From contig NZ_CP045875.1 in NCBI RefSeq assembly GCF_009649955.1, positions 496,001-560,000 of the forward strand: DNA of 64,000 nt, in the 5' to 3' direction. The stretch comes from Heliorestis convoluta (GTDB taxonomy: Bacteria; Bacillota; Desulfitobacteriia; Heliobacteriales; Heliobacteriaceae). Below the pieces are notes generated by a model that was not told the DNA's origin, made no database searches, and was given only the letters and a program-made list of their open reading frames with translations. Made by a program: the position numbers and the translations under genes. This document shows, piece by piece, positions 32,018 through 42,444 of this stretch (position 1 is its first letter; each line of letters starts with the position of its first letter).

Positions 32018-33304
32018 ATGCTAACCAGCGCTCCGCGAGGAACGAAAGACAATTTACCAGCGCAGACGCGGCATTGGCACAAAATTGAGAAAGTTATCGA
32101 CCAGATTTGTAAAGAATATGGTTACGAAGAAATACGTACGCCCATCTTCGAACATAGCGAAGTCTTTCATCGTGGCGTCGGTGACAGCACCGATATTGTT
32201 CAGAAAGAGACTTACGACTTCACAGACCGGGGAGGGCGAGAGCTTACGCTGCGCCCTGAAGGAACAGCACCTACAGTGCGGGCTTTACTAGAACATAAAC
32301 TTTATGCAGGCCCCCAGCCTGTCAAAGTCTACTACCAGGGACCGATGTTTCGTTTTGGCCGTCCTCAAAAAGGTCGGCTTCGTCAGTTTCACCAATTTGG
32401 CATTGAAGTTTTTGGAGCCACCACAGCGCAGGTTGATGGAGAAGTGATAGCCATGGCCATGGATTTTTATCAACGCCTAGGCTTACAAAATATTGAACTG
32501 TTGCTCAACTCCATCGGTTGTCCCCATTGTCGTCCTCAACACCGAGAAGCGCTACAACAATTTTTAGAACCCAAAAAAGAGCAAATGTGCGGCGACTGCC
32601 AGAGCCGTTATGACAAAAATCCCATGCGCATCTTAGACTGCAAAGAGGAAAAATGTCAGAACCTATCAGAAGAAGCACCAACCACTGTAGGCTATCTCTG
32701 TGATGACTGCAAAAACCACTTCGACGAAGTAAAAGAATTACTAGATGCCGCTGGTGTAGTTTATAAGCTCGATGAGCGGCTCGTTCGAGGGTTGGACTAC
32801 TATACACGCACAGCCTTTGAAATTGTCTCAAAAGATATAGGTGCCCAATCTTCCATCGGCGGTGGTGGTCGCTACGATCACCTCGTAGAAACCCTAGGCG
32901 GCCCTCCCGTTCCAGGTATGGGCTTTGGCTTAGGCCTAGAAAGACTGTTGCTCACCATGGAAGAACAAGGCCTTCTCGATACGGAAAAAGGCGAACAGCG
33001 GCACCTCTTTATTGCGCCCGTCGGTGCAGGTACCAAAGCCGTTGCTTTTGGACTGATGCAAACACTGCGCCAAAAAGGTCTCTCCGTTGAAATGGATTAT
33101 CAAGATCGGTCCTTGAAGGCACAGCTCAAAACAGCCTCGAATCGCTTTCAAACCCCCTATGTCCTTATTGTCGGTGAAGGTGAGCTTGAAAAAGGCGAAG
33201 TAACCTTGCGCTTAATGGACAAAGGAAGTCAGGAGAAGATACCGCTCCACGAAGCACCAGAACGTGTATGGGAGCTTATAGCCGCTGATACCCCCCCTAG
33301 CTAA
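32018..33304 (+). CDS. hisS: Histidine-tRNA ligase
   Basis: Class II synthetase of 428 residues. Motif 2 is [20 protein letters not shown]; the histidine-specific loops are [16 protein letters not shown] and [18 protein letters not shown]; motif 3 is [14 protein letters not shown], and an anticodon-binding domain ends the protein. A cysteine-rich central segment (GCPHC...CGDCQ, CDDC) may bind zinc and is seen in many clostridial HisS. No T-box lies upstream because the gene follows hemZ after 2 bp. Confidence 0.97.
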   Translation: MLTSAPRGTKDNLPAQTRHWHKIEKVIDQICKEYGYEEIRTPIFEHSEVFHRGVGDSTDIVQKETYDFTDRGGRELTLRPEGTAPTVRALLEHKLYAGPQPVKVYYQGPMFRFGRPQKGRLRQFHQFGIEVFGATTAQVDGEVIAMAMDFYQRLGLQNIELLLNSIGCPHCRPQHREALQQFLEPKKEQMCGDCQSRYDKNPMRILDCKEEKCQNLSEEAPTTVGYLCDDCKNHFDEVKELLDAAGVVYKLDERLVRGLDYYTRTAFEIVSKDIGAQSSIGGGGRYDHLVETLGGPPVPGMGFGLGLERLLLTMEEQGLLDTEKGEQRHLFIAPVGAGTKAVAFGLMQTLRQKGLSVEMDYQDRSLKAQLKTASNRFQTPYVLIVGEGELEKGEVTLRLMDKGSQEKIPLHEAPERVWELIAADTPPS

Positions 33305-33368
33305 TCAGCACAATGCTTCACCTAGCTAGTTAAATAAGCAAGAACACAATGGAAAGGACTAAGAACCA

Positions 33369-35168
33369 ATGTCACAACAAAGCATCACAGAGTTAAAACG
33401 AAGCCATCACTGCGGTGAACTCCGCGGCACCCACCAAAACCAACAAGTAACTCTTATGGGCTGGGTTCAACGCAGGAGAGATCACGGTGGCCTTATATTC
33501 GTTGATTTGCGCGACCGTTCTGGTCTTGTACAAGTCGTTTTCAGCCCGGAAGTGAATCAAGAAGCTTTTCGCCTGGCCGAAAGCGTACGGAACGAGTATG
33601 TATTGGCTCTAACCGGTGAAGTGATCAGCCGTCCGGAAGGCACAGTGAACGAAAATCTTCCTACCGGTGAAATAGAAGTATACGCACGACAACTGCAGAT
33701 TCTGAACAGCGCCAAGACACCACCTTTTTATATTGAAGATAACGTCGATGTTGATGAACTGGTACGACTCAAATACCGCTATCTGGACTTGCGTCGACCT
33801 GAAATGCAGAGTAACATTGTTGTTCGTCATAAAACTACAAAAGCCATGCGTGACTTTTTGGATCGAGAGGGATTCCTCGAAATCGAAACGCCCATGTTAA
33901 CGCGATCTACACCGGAAGGCGCTCGTGACTACCTCGTACCAAGCCGCGTTCATCCGGGCGAGTTTTTTGCTTTGCCACAATCTCCGCAGCTTTATAAGCA
34001 AATTCTGATGGTCGCTGGTATGGAGCGTTACTTCCAAATTGTGCGTTGCTTCCGTGATGAAGATTTGCGAGCAGACCGCCAGCCTGAATTTACCCAGTTG
34101 GACATAGAAATGTCATTTATGGACATGGATCAGATCCTTTCCTTAATGGAAGAAATGGTGTCCCACGTCTTCTTAGAAGCGACAGGAGAGCCGATCACAA
34201 CACCTTTCCAAAGAATTACGTACCAAGAAGCAATGGAACGTTATGGATCGGACAAGCCTGACTTGCGCTTTGGCCTAGAGCTGGTTAACGTAACGGAACT
34301 GGTGCAGGAAGTAGAATTCAAAGTATTTGCTTCTGTTGTAAAAGGTGGCGGGCAAGTTAAAAGCATCAATGCTAAAGGGTGTGCCCATTTTTCAAGAAAA
34401 GAAATAGATGAACTAACCAAGTTTGCAGCCATCTATGGCGCCAAAGGCCTTGCTTATATTCAGATGACGGAAGAAGGCCCCAAATCACCGATTGCCAAAT
34501 TCTTCAAGGAAGAGCAGCTTGCGTCTGTCCTCGAAGCTGTTAAGGCAGAGCAAGGTGACCTTATCCTCTTTGTAGCCGACAAGCCCTCCGTTGTCGCCGC
34601 AGCCCTTGGTAACTTACGCCTAGAATTGGCTGAACGATTAGGGCTCATCGACGAAAAAGCGCAAAAATTTGCTTGGGTTGTTGACTTCCCTCTTCTTGAA
34701 TACGACGAGGAAGAGAAGCGATATATTGCCATCCATCACCCCTTCACAGCTCCGAAAGAAGAAGATATAGCGCTGCTAGAACAAGATCCTGCGAAAGTGC
34801 GAGCCAAAGCCTACGATCTCGTTTTAAACGGTGTAGAAATCGGCGGTGGATCCTTACGGATATATCAGCGTGAGATTCAGGAGAAAATGTTTGCTCTTCT
34901 TGGCCTTACGGAAGAAGAAAGCAAAGAAAAATTCGGCTTCCTACTTGAAGCTTTTGAATATGGAACACCGCCCCACGGTGGTATTGCTTTTGGTCTAGAT
35001 CGTATGGTCATGCTGATGACGGGACGAGATACAATTCGTGATGTCATCGCTTTCCCCAAGACACAATCGGCTTCTGATATTATGGTAGAGGGACCTTCGA
35101 CGGTTACAACAAAGCAATTAAAAGAATTGCATATAAAAATCGATTTGCCATCGAAAAAAGGCAGGTAA
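33369..35168 (+). CDS. aspS: Aspartate-tRNA ligase
   Basis: Class II synthetase of 599 residues: an N-terminal OB-fold anticodon-binding domain ([20 protein letters not shown]), motif 2 around [20 protein letters not shown], a bacterial GAD insert (about 300-420), and motif 3 in [16 protein letters not shown]. The bacterial type with the GAD insert may be non-discriminating (Asp/Asn), which sequence alone does not settle. It follows hisS by 64 bp, the standard hisS-aspS pair. Confidence 0.97.
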   Translation: MSQQSITELKRSHHCGELRGTHQNQQVTLMGWVQRRRDHGGLIFVDLRDRSGLVQVVFSPEVNQEAFRLAESVRNEYVLALTGEVISRPEGTVNENLPTGEIEVYARQLQILNSAKTPPFYIEDNVDVDELVRLKYRYLDLRRPEMQSNIVVRHKTTKAMRDFLDREGFLEIETPMLTRSTPEGARDYLVPSRVHPGEFFALPQSPQLYKQILMVAGMERYFQIVRCFRDEDLRADRQPEFTQLDIEMSFMDMDQILSLMEEMVSHVFLEATGEPITTPFQRITYQEAMERYGSDKPDLRFGLELVNVTELVQEVEFKVFASVVKGGGQVKSINAKGCAHFSRKEIDELTKFAAIYGAKGLAYIQMTEEGPKSPIAKFFKEEQLASVLEAVKAEQGDLILFVADKPSVVAAALGNLRLELAERLGLIDEKAQKFAWVVDFPLLEYDEEEKRYIAIHHPFTAPKEEDIALLEQDPAKVRAKAYDLVLNGVEIGGGSLRIYQREIQEKMFALLGLTEEESKEKFGFLLEAFEYGTPPHGGIAFGLDRMVMLMTGRDTIRDVIAFPKTQSASDIMVEGPSTVTTKQLKELHIKIDLPSKKGR

Positions 35169-35181
35169 AGCGAATAAAGCC

Positions 35182-35964
35182 ATGAAACAACATCTATTTT
35201 CCAGAAGCGAACTTCTTCTAGGACCAGAAGGTCTAGCCACCTTAGCCCAGTCTAGGGTGGCTATCTTCGGTCTTGGTGGTGTTGGATCCTACACAGCGGA
35301 AGCCCTAGCTCGAAGTGGTGTCGGTCACCTTGTTCTAATTGACCATGACGATATTTGTCTTACCAATATCAACAGGCAACTTCACGCTCTTCACTCAACT
35401 GTTGGACGCCCGAAGATTGAAGTGATGGCAGAACGGCTGCGAGACATCCATCCCAAAATCGAACTCACCCTCTATCGACGCTTTTATGGTGTAGAAGAAG
35501 GCGAAGAAATTATCAACGAAGGACTCCACTATGTCGTCGATGCCATTGACACAGTAAAAGGTAAAATACAGATTATAGAAAAAGCCAAAGCGAAGGATAT
35601 ACCCGTTATATCAGCTCTCGGGGCTGGTAATAAATTAGATCCAACCAAACTACAAGTCACAGATATTTATCAAACATCGATGGATCCACTGGCCAAAGTG
35701 ATGCGTAAAGAACTGCGACGTCGAGGTATTAAAGACCTAAAAGTGGTATATTCTACAGAAAAACCACTGAAACCACGTGGCGAAGGGGCTTGCGTCAGCC
35801 AATGTATCTGCCCCAATCCTGAAGAGCCTTATGGCGCTACGTGCCTCAACAAAAGACAGATTCCAGGAAGCATCTCCTTTGTGCCTTCTGTAGCGGGTCT
35901 CTTCATGGCTTCTGTTGTTGTAAGAGACTTGTTGACAATTGCCAATAAGCCCAATATAATATAA
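35182..35964 (+). CDS. tcdA: tRNA threonylcarbamoyladenosine dehydratase (E1-like)
   Basis: ATP-dependent enzyme that cyclises t6A37 to ct6A in tRNA. The 260-residue ThiF/MoeB-fold protein has the nucleotide loop FGLGGVGSYTAEALARSG, DHDDICLTNINRQ and VDAIDTVKGK, and cysteines in CVSQCICP. Bacillus yrvM, its orthologue, is also next to aspS. Its last codons contain a consensus promoter for the downstream repressor gene. Confidence 0.9.
   Translation: MKQHLFSRSELLLGPEGLATLAQSRVAIFGLGGVGSYTAEALARSGVGHLVLIDHDDICLTNINRQLHALHSTVGRPKIEVMAERLRDIHPKIELTLYRRFYGVEEGEEIINEGLHYVVDAIDTVKGKIQIIEKAKAKDIPVISALGAGNKLDPTKLQVTDIYQTSMDPLAKVMRKELRRRGIKDLKVVYSTEKPLKPRGEGACVSQCICPNPEEPYGATCLNKRQIPGSISFVPSVAGLFMASVVVRDLLTIANKPNII
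35932..35960 (+). promoter_or_regulatory. Consensus promoter of the CsoR-type repressor, inside the end of tcdA
   Basis: TTGACA (35932-35937) and TATAAT (35955-35960), spacing exactly 17 bp. Transcription would start near 35967. Confidence 0.82.
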
Positions 35965-35969
35965 ATAAA

Positions 35970-35984
35970 TACCCCGTATGGGTA
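35970..35984. promoter_or_regulatory. Operator-like inverted repeat of the CsoR-type repressor
   Basis: TACCC-CGTAT-GGGTA lies at the predicted transcription start and resembles the GC-tract inverted repeats bound by CsoR-family repressors. Autoregulation is inferred. Confidence 0.65.
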
Positions 35985-35995
35985 TAAGGACGGGG

Positions 35996-36274
35996 GTGCC
36001 TGCACTGGATTGTACACATTCTAAAGAAGCTTTAATCCGACGCCTCAAAAAGATTGAGGGTCAGGTTAAAGGAATACAGAAAATGATTAATGACGACAAA
36101 GGATGCCTCGACCTACTTGTTCAAGTTGCTGCTGCTAGGGCAGCCATCAATCGTGTTGGCACGCTCATAATCATGAACCACACGCGCAAATGTTTGTCTG
36201 AAGTACCGCTTACAGATGAACAAGAAAAAGCTGTGGAAGAGTTGGTAGACGTGTTGGCCAAATTCACCAAATAG
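35996..36274 (+). CDS. CsoR/FrmR-family metal-sensing repressor
   Basis: A 92-residue all-helical repressor of the CsoR/RcnR/FrmR family (former DUF156), starting with helix RLKKIEGQVKGIQKMI. The ligand pattern is Cys-x24-His-x3-Cys (KGC...MNHTRKC), the spacing of Cu(I)-sensing CsoR. No copper ATPase or chaperone is adjacent, so the regulon must be elsewhere, or the inducer may be something else such as persulfide or aldehyde. Start GTG 35996 with AAGGA 6 nt upstream; an earlier in-frame ATG lies within the operator. It is autoregulated by inference. trxA follows 34 bp later. Confidence 0.88.
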   Translation: MPALDCTHSKEALIRRLKKIEGQVKGIQKMINDDKGCLDLLVQVAAARAAINRVGTLIIMNHTRKCLSEVPLTDEQEKAVEELVDVLAKFTK

Positions 36275-36308
36275 AAGATACCAAATTGTGTGAAGGAGAT
36301 GGATTTTC

Positions 36309-36638
36309 ATGGCGAGTGAAAAAGTTGTAACCCTAACAGATGGTAACTTTCGGTCTACGGTACTAGAAGCTGACAAACCTGTTCTGGTAGACTTCTGGGC
36401 AGCTTGGTGCGGACCTTGCAAAATGATTGCACCGGTTATCGACGAATTGGCCAATGACTTTGATGGCAAAGCTATTATCGGCAAAGTAAATGTTGACGAT
36501 AACCGCCAGACTGCATCTGAATACGGAATTATGTCAATTCCTACATTGCTACTTTTCAAAAACGGTCAAGTGGTTGACAAAGCTGTAGGCTTTAAAGCCA
36601 AAGCAGATCTAGCCAAACTGATAAATAGCCATCTATAA
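36309..36638 (+). CDS. trxA: Thioredoxin
   Basis: A 109-residue thioredoxin with active site [14 protein letters not shown] and the cis-proline in [12 protein letters not shown]. It reduces protein disulfides in the cytoplasm and could serve the msrA product. AAGGAG lies before the ATG. It is probably cotranscribed with the CsoR-type gene (34-bp gap), which would make it subject to the same operator. A terminator follows. Confidence 0.96.
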   Translation: MASEKVVTLTDGNFRSTVLEADKPVLVDFWAAWCGPCKMIAPVIDELANDFDGKAIIGKVNVDDNRQTASEYGIMSIPTLLLFKNGQVVDKAVGFKAKADLAKLINSHL

Positions 36639-36659
36639 AAACAAAAACTACAAAGGTAA

Positions 36660-36690
36660 AAAAGCTGGTTACTATAACCAGCTTTTTTTA
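36660..36690 (+). terminator. Intrinsic terminator after trxA
   Basis: AAGCTGGTTA and TAACCAGCTT with a short loop and seven T residues. Confidence 0.92.
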
Positions 36691-36695
36691 TTTGC

Positions 36696-36725
36696 TTGAC
36701 AGTGCTTGGCCTATACGAAGATAAT
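36696..36725 (+). promoter_or_regulatory. Promoter of the hybrid sensor kinase
   Basis: TTGACA (36696-36701) and GATAAT (36720-36725), spacing 18 bp, about 100 bp before the gene. Confidence 0.65.
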
Positions 36726-36822
36726 ATTCATAAATAAGTTTTTTAGGTAGAGCTTATGAAGCAGCTAATAAGCTATATTATCTACAAAAAAGCTAGACCG
36801 AAAGAGGTGTGGCTTCGAAAAA

Positions 36823-39800
36823 ATGACGATTTATCACGAATTTTTATTAAGACAGCTTGATTACCTGCACTTTGTTAGTGGCCTAACTTTTATCATACTG
36901 GCTTTTACAGCCTATCTTCTAGCAAAGATACGATATCGCAATCTGAATTGGTTTTACTTCGCCCTATTTGGCGTCTTTTTTGGCATCAAAATTTGGCTAG
37001 AACTGCTTGTAGATGCAACGTATTTACCTCATGAAAGTATTCTATTTTTTGAGCATCTCTTACTATTCTCAGCCCTTTTGTTCTTGTTGGAATTTGGTCG
37101 TTCGGGAACAAAGCGCAAAGATGTTAGCATCAACAAGCTAGCCCCTTGGATGCATATTTTGATTGTAATGACCATGATCATCGGCTTTGCAAACCTAGAA
37201 TCTCCTTATCTTTACGTTACTCGCATGATCATTGGCTTGGTGGCAGGTTTATGGGTGACGTGGGCGCTCTATAGCACTGTCTATTTAGAAAAAGAACGTC
37301 GCAATCCAAATGCGAACCGATACATCGTAATTGCTTCTATCTTGATGCTGATTCTATCATTTATTGTAGCAGTTCCCTGCCAAAACCATGAAAATATCGT
37401 TTATTGGCCCTTTGAAGTGGCCTATATACTGCTTGGTGTTGCTTTAACCTTATCTCTTTGGACGAGTCGTCATATCACCCCTTCTTTTGAGACAGAAGGA
37501 ATCCAAGAAGATCATAAAAGCTACTTTGTTCTTGCTGTTTTACTCGTTGCTAGTTTACTTTCTTTTGGCTGGATATGGACAGAAATGGTGGGTAGAGAAG
37601 CAGAGGAAAAGCAAAAACAATATCTCATGAATAGAGCTGTTACGATTGGGGCGACTGTTAATACAGAAAAACTTATAAGCCTTACAGGTACAAGCGCTGA
37701 TTATAAAAGTGAGAGCTATCAAGCTTTGCTTGTAACGCTACGAAAAATTTTAGCTGTCAATCCTGATATTCGCTTTATTTATCTGATGAAACTCTATGGT
37801 GAAGATCTTATTTTTCTTGTTGATGCTGAGCCGAAAGACTCTCCTGATTACTCAGCGCCTGGTAAAGTCTACGTAGAAGCTTCTGATTACGCAAAGGATG
37901 TTTTCCACACGAGCAATCCTTTTTTTGAAGGGCCTGTATTAGATTCTTATGGCGAGTGGTTTTACTGTAGCGCACCGATTACTGATCCTGTGAGTGGTCA
38001 AGTACTTGCAACGATCGGCCTTGATGTAGAAGCCCAAGATTGGGCTATTATAATCAAGAAAGAGCGATTGGGCGCTATTTTAATTGTACTTTTTCTAACG
38101 TTGCTTCTCATTATCTACTTTGTATTTTTGTACTTAACGAAAGAGACAGCCGTTCGATTTATCGCTTCTGAAAGGCGTTTTATGACGATTTTTGAAAACG
38201 CGCCTGAAGCAATTTATCTTATTGAGCCTCACAGTCTCCGGATTGTAGCGGCAAATCGTTATATGCGTCAATGGTTGGGTTATGATGAGAAAGAGCTACT
38301 ACAGATGACCCTTTACGGTCTAAAAAAGGCAGAAAGAAACAGCTTACCCAGTCCCTTCCCAGTAGAAATAATGCAGAATAAAGAAGAAAAGTATATTAAA
38401 AAAGATGGCACAGCTGTCGATGTAGAAATCACTTCAACGAATTTTCGATTCCAAGAGCAACAAACGATCTTGCTTTTCGTTCGAGACATTACCGAACGAA
38501 AGAGAGAAGAAATGAAAGCAGAAATGCTTCGAAAAATAGACCGACAGGTTTTAGAAGGAAAATCGTTAGGAGCTATACTACAAAGTGCCTGCCAGAGCAT
38601 CATTACTCTTTTTGGTTACCCCCATGTAACGATTCAAATTGACAATGCGCTTCACTTCTTGGAGCCTCAAGCTACTGCTGAGAAGCGAGTTGCGCAAACA
38701 GTTACAAGGGAGGGCCGTGAACAGGAGAATAATCAAGAGGAACAGGAAGAACGTCACTATCCCTATCGTTTAACCATCCCTTTGTCGGTGCAGGAGCGTA
38801 GAATTGGAGTCCTTCAGATCAGCGGCTATAGGCAAGAGCTTTTCAAAAGACCGCAAATCAAGCCATTAGAAGATTTTGCACAACGCGTTTCTTTTACTCT
38901 TTTGTCAGCCTTGCGACAATTACAATTGCAATTACAAGGCCAAGCGCTAGCGACAGCGGCCAATGCCATCGTTATCACCGATTGCTATGGTGTGGTTCAA
39001 TGGGTCAATCCCGCTGTATGCAACCTTACAGGTTATAGTTTCGAAGAAATGGTAGGTCAAAATATTAATATTTTACGGTCCGGAGAGCAGGGGCAAGCTT
39101 TTTACGCTGAAATGTGGAAAGCTATTTCACAAGGCCAGGTTTGGCAAGGTGAACTGATCAACCGTCGCCAAGACGGCAGCTTGTTTACCGTAGAAATGAC
39201 CATTACACCTGTTCAAGATAAAAAAGGCCAAAATATTCATTACATTGCAATCAAACAAGATGTAACGAAACGAAAAGAGCAAGAAGTACAGTTATTAGAA
39301 GCCAAAAAAGCAGCAGAAGAAGGCAATAAAGCGAAGAGCGAATTTCTAGCCAATATGAGCCACGAGATACGAACACCCCTGCATGGCATTATTGGTATGA
39401 CGGAAATACTTTTAGAACGAAATATAGACAAAGAAGAAAAAGAATTAATCCGTATTATAGCCAAGTCAGGGCAGAACTTGTTGAGCATTGTAAATGCCAT
39501 TCTAGATTTCTCCAAAATCGAAGCTGGCAAAATGGAAATGGAAGATGTAGTTTTTGATATAAGAGAAATCGTAAAAGGCGCTGTTGAAATACTACAGCTT
39601 AATGCTGACATGAAGAATCTAGCACTTCAATGTACCATTCATCCAAGTACGCCATCGCTGTTGAAAGGCGATCCTGGTAAACTTCGTCAAATTCTATTGA
39701 ACCTTCTAAGCAATGCTATTAAATTCACAGAAAAAGGGCATGTGCATATTACAGTCCAGCCAATGTTCAAAGAGCAAGAGAAAATACAATTGCGTTTTGA

Positions 39801-40509
39801 AGTCAGCGATACAGGCATTGGCATAGCAGATATAGTGAAGGAAAAGCTCTTTTTGCCTTTTACACAAGCCGATGGTTCTACGACGCGAAAATACGGTGGA
39901 ACCGGTTTAGGTTTGTCAATTAGTAAAAACCTCGTTGAGCTTATGGGCGGGGAAATCGATGTAAAAAGCAATCCCGATCACGGAACTACTTTCTGGTTTA
40001 CCCTACCTTTTCAAATACAAGAAAAGGAAGTTGTCAAAGCTCTTCATTTTGACAAAGAAATAGTCGTTAGTAGAGCTGAAGTGCAAAATCAAAGCCAAAA
40101 GCAAGAATCAAACAAAGTAGAAGCAATCGATGTAGATGTTGAAATCCTATTGGTAGAAGACAACCCCGTAAATCAACGATTGGCTGTATTGCAATTGAAG
40201 AAGTTAGGTTACAAAACGAAAGCTGTTAACAACGGCAAAGAAGCTATAGAAGCAGTTCTAGAGAAAGAGTTCCGATTGATCTTAATGGATTGTCAGATGC
40301 CTGTTATGGATGGCTTTGAAGCGACTCGAACGATTCGAGAACTTGACGATCCTAAACGCAGTCAAATACCCATTGTCGCTATGACAGCCCATGCCATTGA
40401 AGGCTATCGCGATCAATGTTTGCAAGCTGGGATGAATGACTATATCAGCAAGCCTGTAGTAATTACAAAACTTCAAGAGATCGTAGAGAGACTCTTAAAA
40501 AACTCTTAA
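36823..40509 (+). CDS. Hybrid sensor histidine kinase/response regulator
   Basis: A 1228-residue membrane kinase. In order: an N-terminal seven- to eight-helix membrane module (~1-220), an extracytoplasmic Cache-like region (~250-410; [20 protein letters not shown]) closed by another helix, a PAS domain ([20 protein letters not shown]), a GAF-like region (~570-690), a second PAS domain ([18 protein letters not shown]), HisKA with His847 in [12 protein letters not shown], HATPase ([33 protein letters not shown]) and a receiver with Asp1156 in [18 protein letters not shown]. There is no Hpt domain and no neighbouring response regulator, so the output path is unknown. Confidence 0.94.
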   Translation: MTIYHEFLLRQLDYLHFVSGLTFIILAFTAYLLAKIRYRNLNWFYFALFGVFFGIKIWLELLVDATYLPHESILFFEHLLLFSALLFLLEFGRSGTKRKDVSINKLAPWMHILIVMTMIIGFANLESPYLYVTRMIIGLVAGLWVTWALYSTVYLEKERRNPNANRYIVIASILMLILSFIVAVPCQNHENIVYWPFEVAYILLGVALTLSLWTSRHITPSFETEGIQEDHKSYFVLAVLLVASLLSFGWIWTEMVGREAEEKQKQYLMNRAVTIGATVNTEKLISLTGTSADYKSESYQALLVTLRKILAVNPDIRFIYLMKLYGEDLIFLVDAEPKDSPDYSAPGKVYVEASDYAKDVFHTSNPFFEGPVLDSYGEWFYCSAPITDPVSGQVLATIGLDVEAQDWAIIIKKERLGAILIVLFLTLLLIIYFVFLYLTKETAVRFIASERRFMTIFENAPEAIYLIEPHSLRIVAANRYMRQWLGYDEKELLQMTLYGLKKAERNSLPSPFPVEIMQNKEEKYIKKDGTAVDVEITSTNFRFQEQQTILLFVRDITERKREEMKAEMLRKIDRQVLEGKSLGAILQSACQSIITLFGYPHVTIQIDNALHFLEPQATAEKRVAQTVTREGREQENNQEEQEERHYPYRLTIPLSVQERRIGVLQISGYRQELFKRPQIKPLEDFAQRVSFTLLSALRQLQLQLQGQALATAANAIVITDCYGVVQWVNPAVCNLTGYSFEEMVGQNINILRSGEQGQAFYAEMWKAISQGQVWQGELINRRQDGSLFTVEMTITPVQDKKGQNIHYIAIKQDVTKRKEQEVQLLEAKKAAEEGNKAKSEFLANMSHEIRTPLHGIIGMTEILLERNIDKEEKELIRIIAKSGQNLLSIVNAILDFSKIEAGKMEMEDVVFDIREIVKGAVEILQLNADMKNLALQCTIHPSTPSLLKGDPGKLRQILLNLLSNAIKFTEKGHVHITVQPMFKEQEKIQLRFEVSDTGIGIADIVKEKLFLPFTQADGSTTRKYGGTGLGLSISKNLVELMGGEIDVKSNPDHGTTFWFTLPFQIQEKEVVKALHFDKEIVVSRAEVQNQSQKQESNKVEAIDVDVEILLVEDNPVNQRLAVLQLKKLGYKTKAVNNGKEAIEAVLEKEFRLILMDCQMPVMDGFEATRTIRELDDPKRSQIPIVAMTAHAIEGYRDQCLQAGMNDYISKPVVITKLQEIVERLLKNS

Positions 40510-40548
40510 CCTTCCATTTCTTGTTCAAATCGTTAGGAGCGGGTTCCC

Positions 40549-41805
40549 TTGGACGTAAGTACAAAGCTAAAAATATTATCAGCCGCTGCCAAATATGATG
40601 TATCCTGTTCGTCCTCTGGTGGCAAGCGACAAAGCAAAAAAGGTATGATAGGCGATACAGCGGCTAGTGGCATCTGCCACAGTTGGACCGATGATGGCCG
40701 CTGTGTATCCCTGTTAAAGATCCTCTTTTCAAATATTTGTTGCTATGATTGTGCTTTTTGCGTCAACAGAATCTCAAATGATGTTCCGAGAGCTGCTTTT
40801 ACCCCAGAAGAAGTTGCTGACTTGACGATTAACTTTTATCGCCGTAACTATATTGAAGGTCTTTTTCTTAGTTCAGCTGTTGATCAAAGTCCAGATCACA
40901 CCATGGAGCAATTGGTCAAAGCAATCGGCTTGCTTCGCCATACCTATCGCTTTAACGGCTATATCCACTTGAAAGCCATTCCAGGTGCCAACAATCTCTT
41001 AATTCAGCAAGCAGGGGAGCTCGTTGATCGAATGAGCGTCAACATTGAGCTCCCTTCCTCGGAAGGGCTACGCATGTTAGCTCCGCAGAAGAAAAAAGAA
41101 TCTATTCTAAAACCAATGGGGCAGATCAGCACAGCTATCGTAGAAAGAAAAGAAGAAAGGCGCAAATTTCGACGACTGCCTACTTTCGTACCAGCAGGAC
41201 AAAGCACACAACTTATTGTTGGCGCAACGGCTGATACAGACCTACACATTTTCAAACTAGCAGAAGGACTTTATAAAAAATTTCGCCTGAAGAGAGTCTA
41301 CTACTCCGCTTATGTACCGATCTCTAGCGATCCAAAGCTGCCCGCGCTACTGCAACCACCGCTGCTTCGAGAACATAGAATTTACCAGGCCGATTGGCTT
41401 CTTCGCTACTACGGTTTTCAAGCTGATGAAATTGTCGATCAACACAATCCGAACCTAGATCTAGAGCTAGACCCCAAAAGCGCCTGGGCGCTGCGCAATA
41501 TTCACTTTTTCCCTGTCGAAATCAACAATGCCGACTACCAAAGCCTCCTGCGGGTTCCTGGTATCGGTGTTACATCGGCACGCCGCATTCTTTATGCTCG
41601 ACGAGTGCGATCGATCCAATGGGAAGATCTCACTCGCATTGGCATTGTCTTAAAAAGAGCCCGTTACTTTATCACATGCAACGGACGCTACTATGGACAG
41701 ATCAATTTTGATAGCAATGCCGGCAATGCCATTCGTAAAAATCTTCTTGAGCCAACGAAAGGAAAGGTTCAAAAAGACTACGAACAGCTTTCACTTTTCT
41801 CTTAA
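40549..41805 (+). CDS. Putative DNA modification/repair radical SAM protein
   Basis: A 418-residue radical-SAM protein. The cluster motif is CYDCAFCVNR (CxxxCxxC with the preceding cysteine), inside a region KILFSNICCYDCAFC; the C-terminus has a helix-hairpin-helix (LLRVPGIGVTSARRIL), pointing to DNA. This matches the family usually paired with a uracil-DNA-glycosylase-like partner (rSAM_link_UDG). No such partner gene is adjacent here. Start TTG 40549 with TAGGAGCGGG upstream. Function is unproven. Confidence 0.85.
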   Translation: MDVSTKLKILSAAAKYDVSCSSSGGKRQSKKGMIGDTAASGICHSWTDDGRCVSLLKILFSNICCYDCAFCVNRISNDVPRAAFTPEEVADLTINFYRRNYIEGLFLSSAVDQSPDHTMEQLVKAIGLLRHTYRFNGYIHLKAIPGANNLLIQQAGELVDRMSVNIELPSSEGLRMLAPQKKKESILKPMGQISTAIVERKEERRKFRRLPTFVPAGQSTQLIVGATADTDLHIFKLAEGLYKKFRLKRVYYSAYVPISSDPKLPALLQPPLLREHRIYQADWLLRYYGFQADEIVDQHNPNLDLELDPKSAWALRNIHFFPVEINNADYQSLLRVPGIGVTSARRILYARRVRSIQWEDLTRIGIVLKRARYFITCNGRYYGQINFDSNAGNAIRKNLLEPTKGKVQKDYEQLSLFS

Positions 41806-41848
41806 ACATCTCATTGAGGTATTTTTTGTTTTTGAGCTTATTACCCCT

Positions 41849-41877
41849 TTGACTTTCTCCAAAAGCCATGATACACT
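41849..41877 (+). promoter_or_regulatory. Promoter of the Rrf2-iscS-iscU operon
   Basis: TTGACT (41849-41854) and TACACT (41872-41877), spacing 17 bp. Confidence 0.7.
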
Positions 41878-41887
41878 AGCACCAAGA

Positions 41888-41911
41888 AATCCTACTTGTT
41901 TGGTAGGGATT
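41888..41911. promoter_or_regulatory. Operator-like inverted repeat upstream of the Rrf2 gene
   Basis: AATCCTAC and GTAGGGATT are inverted around TTGTTTG, at the expected transcription start; a likely autoregulatory Rrf2/IscR site (inference). Confidence 0.55.
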
Positions 41912-41961
41912 GCTCTCGCGGAACATAATATATACAATCGTCTCGCGAAGGAAGTGCATCG

Positions 41962-42414
41962 ATGAAGCTATCTACCAAAGGACAATACGGGGTGCGAGCC
42001 ATGTTTGAGCTGGCCCTTCAATATGGTCAAGGTCCTGTATCGTTAAAGCTTGTAGCGGAACGGCAAGATATCTCCGAACACTATTTAGAACAAATCATTG
42101 CCCTTTTGCGTAAAGCAGGTCTTGTCAACAGCATTCGAGGTGCCCAGGGTGGCTACGTGCTCGCTAGAGAGCCCGCTGCCATTAGTATCGGAGATATTAT
42201 TCGCGTCTTAGAAGGGCCTGTAGCGCCTGTCGAATGTGTCAACGATGAAAGCTCCGATCGCTGTATCCGTGCTGAACAATGTGTTTCCAAAATGGTCTGG
42301 GCCAAAGTAAAGAACTCTATCGAACAGGTCATTGACTCTATTACTTTAGCTGACATGTGTGAAGAAGCTGAAAAAGCTCGTTTTGAGCAAGGCAACTTCA
42401 TGTATCACATCTAA
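41962..42414 (+). CDS. iscR: Rrf2-family transcriptional regulator (IscR-like)
   Basis: A 150-residue winged-helix regulator: KGQYGVRAMFELAL, ISEHYLEQIIALLRKAGLV, SIRGAQGGYVLARE. Three cysteines are spaced Cys-x7-Cys-x5-Cys (ECVNDESSDRCIRAEQC), as in Fe-S-binding IscR, rather than the cysteine-poor CymR. It directly precedes iscS and iscU, so it probably senses the Fe-S status and represses its own operon through the inverted repeat at the promoter. Assignment as IscR versus another Rrf2 member is by cysteines and context. Confidence 0.87.
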   Translation: MKLSTKGQYGVRAMFELALQYGQGPVSLKLVAERQDISEHYLEQIIALLRKAGLVNSIRGAQGGYVLAREPAAISIGDIIRVLEGPVAPVECVNDESSDRCIRAEQCVSKMVWAKVKNSIEQVIDSITLADMCEEAEKARFEQGNFMYHI

Positions 42415-42444
42415 AAAAGACTGTCAACAGAGGAGAGAATTCCC

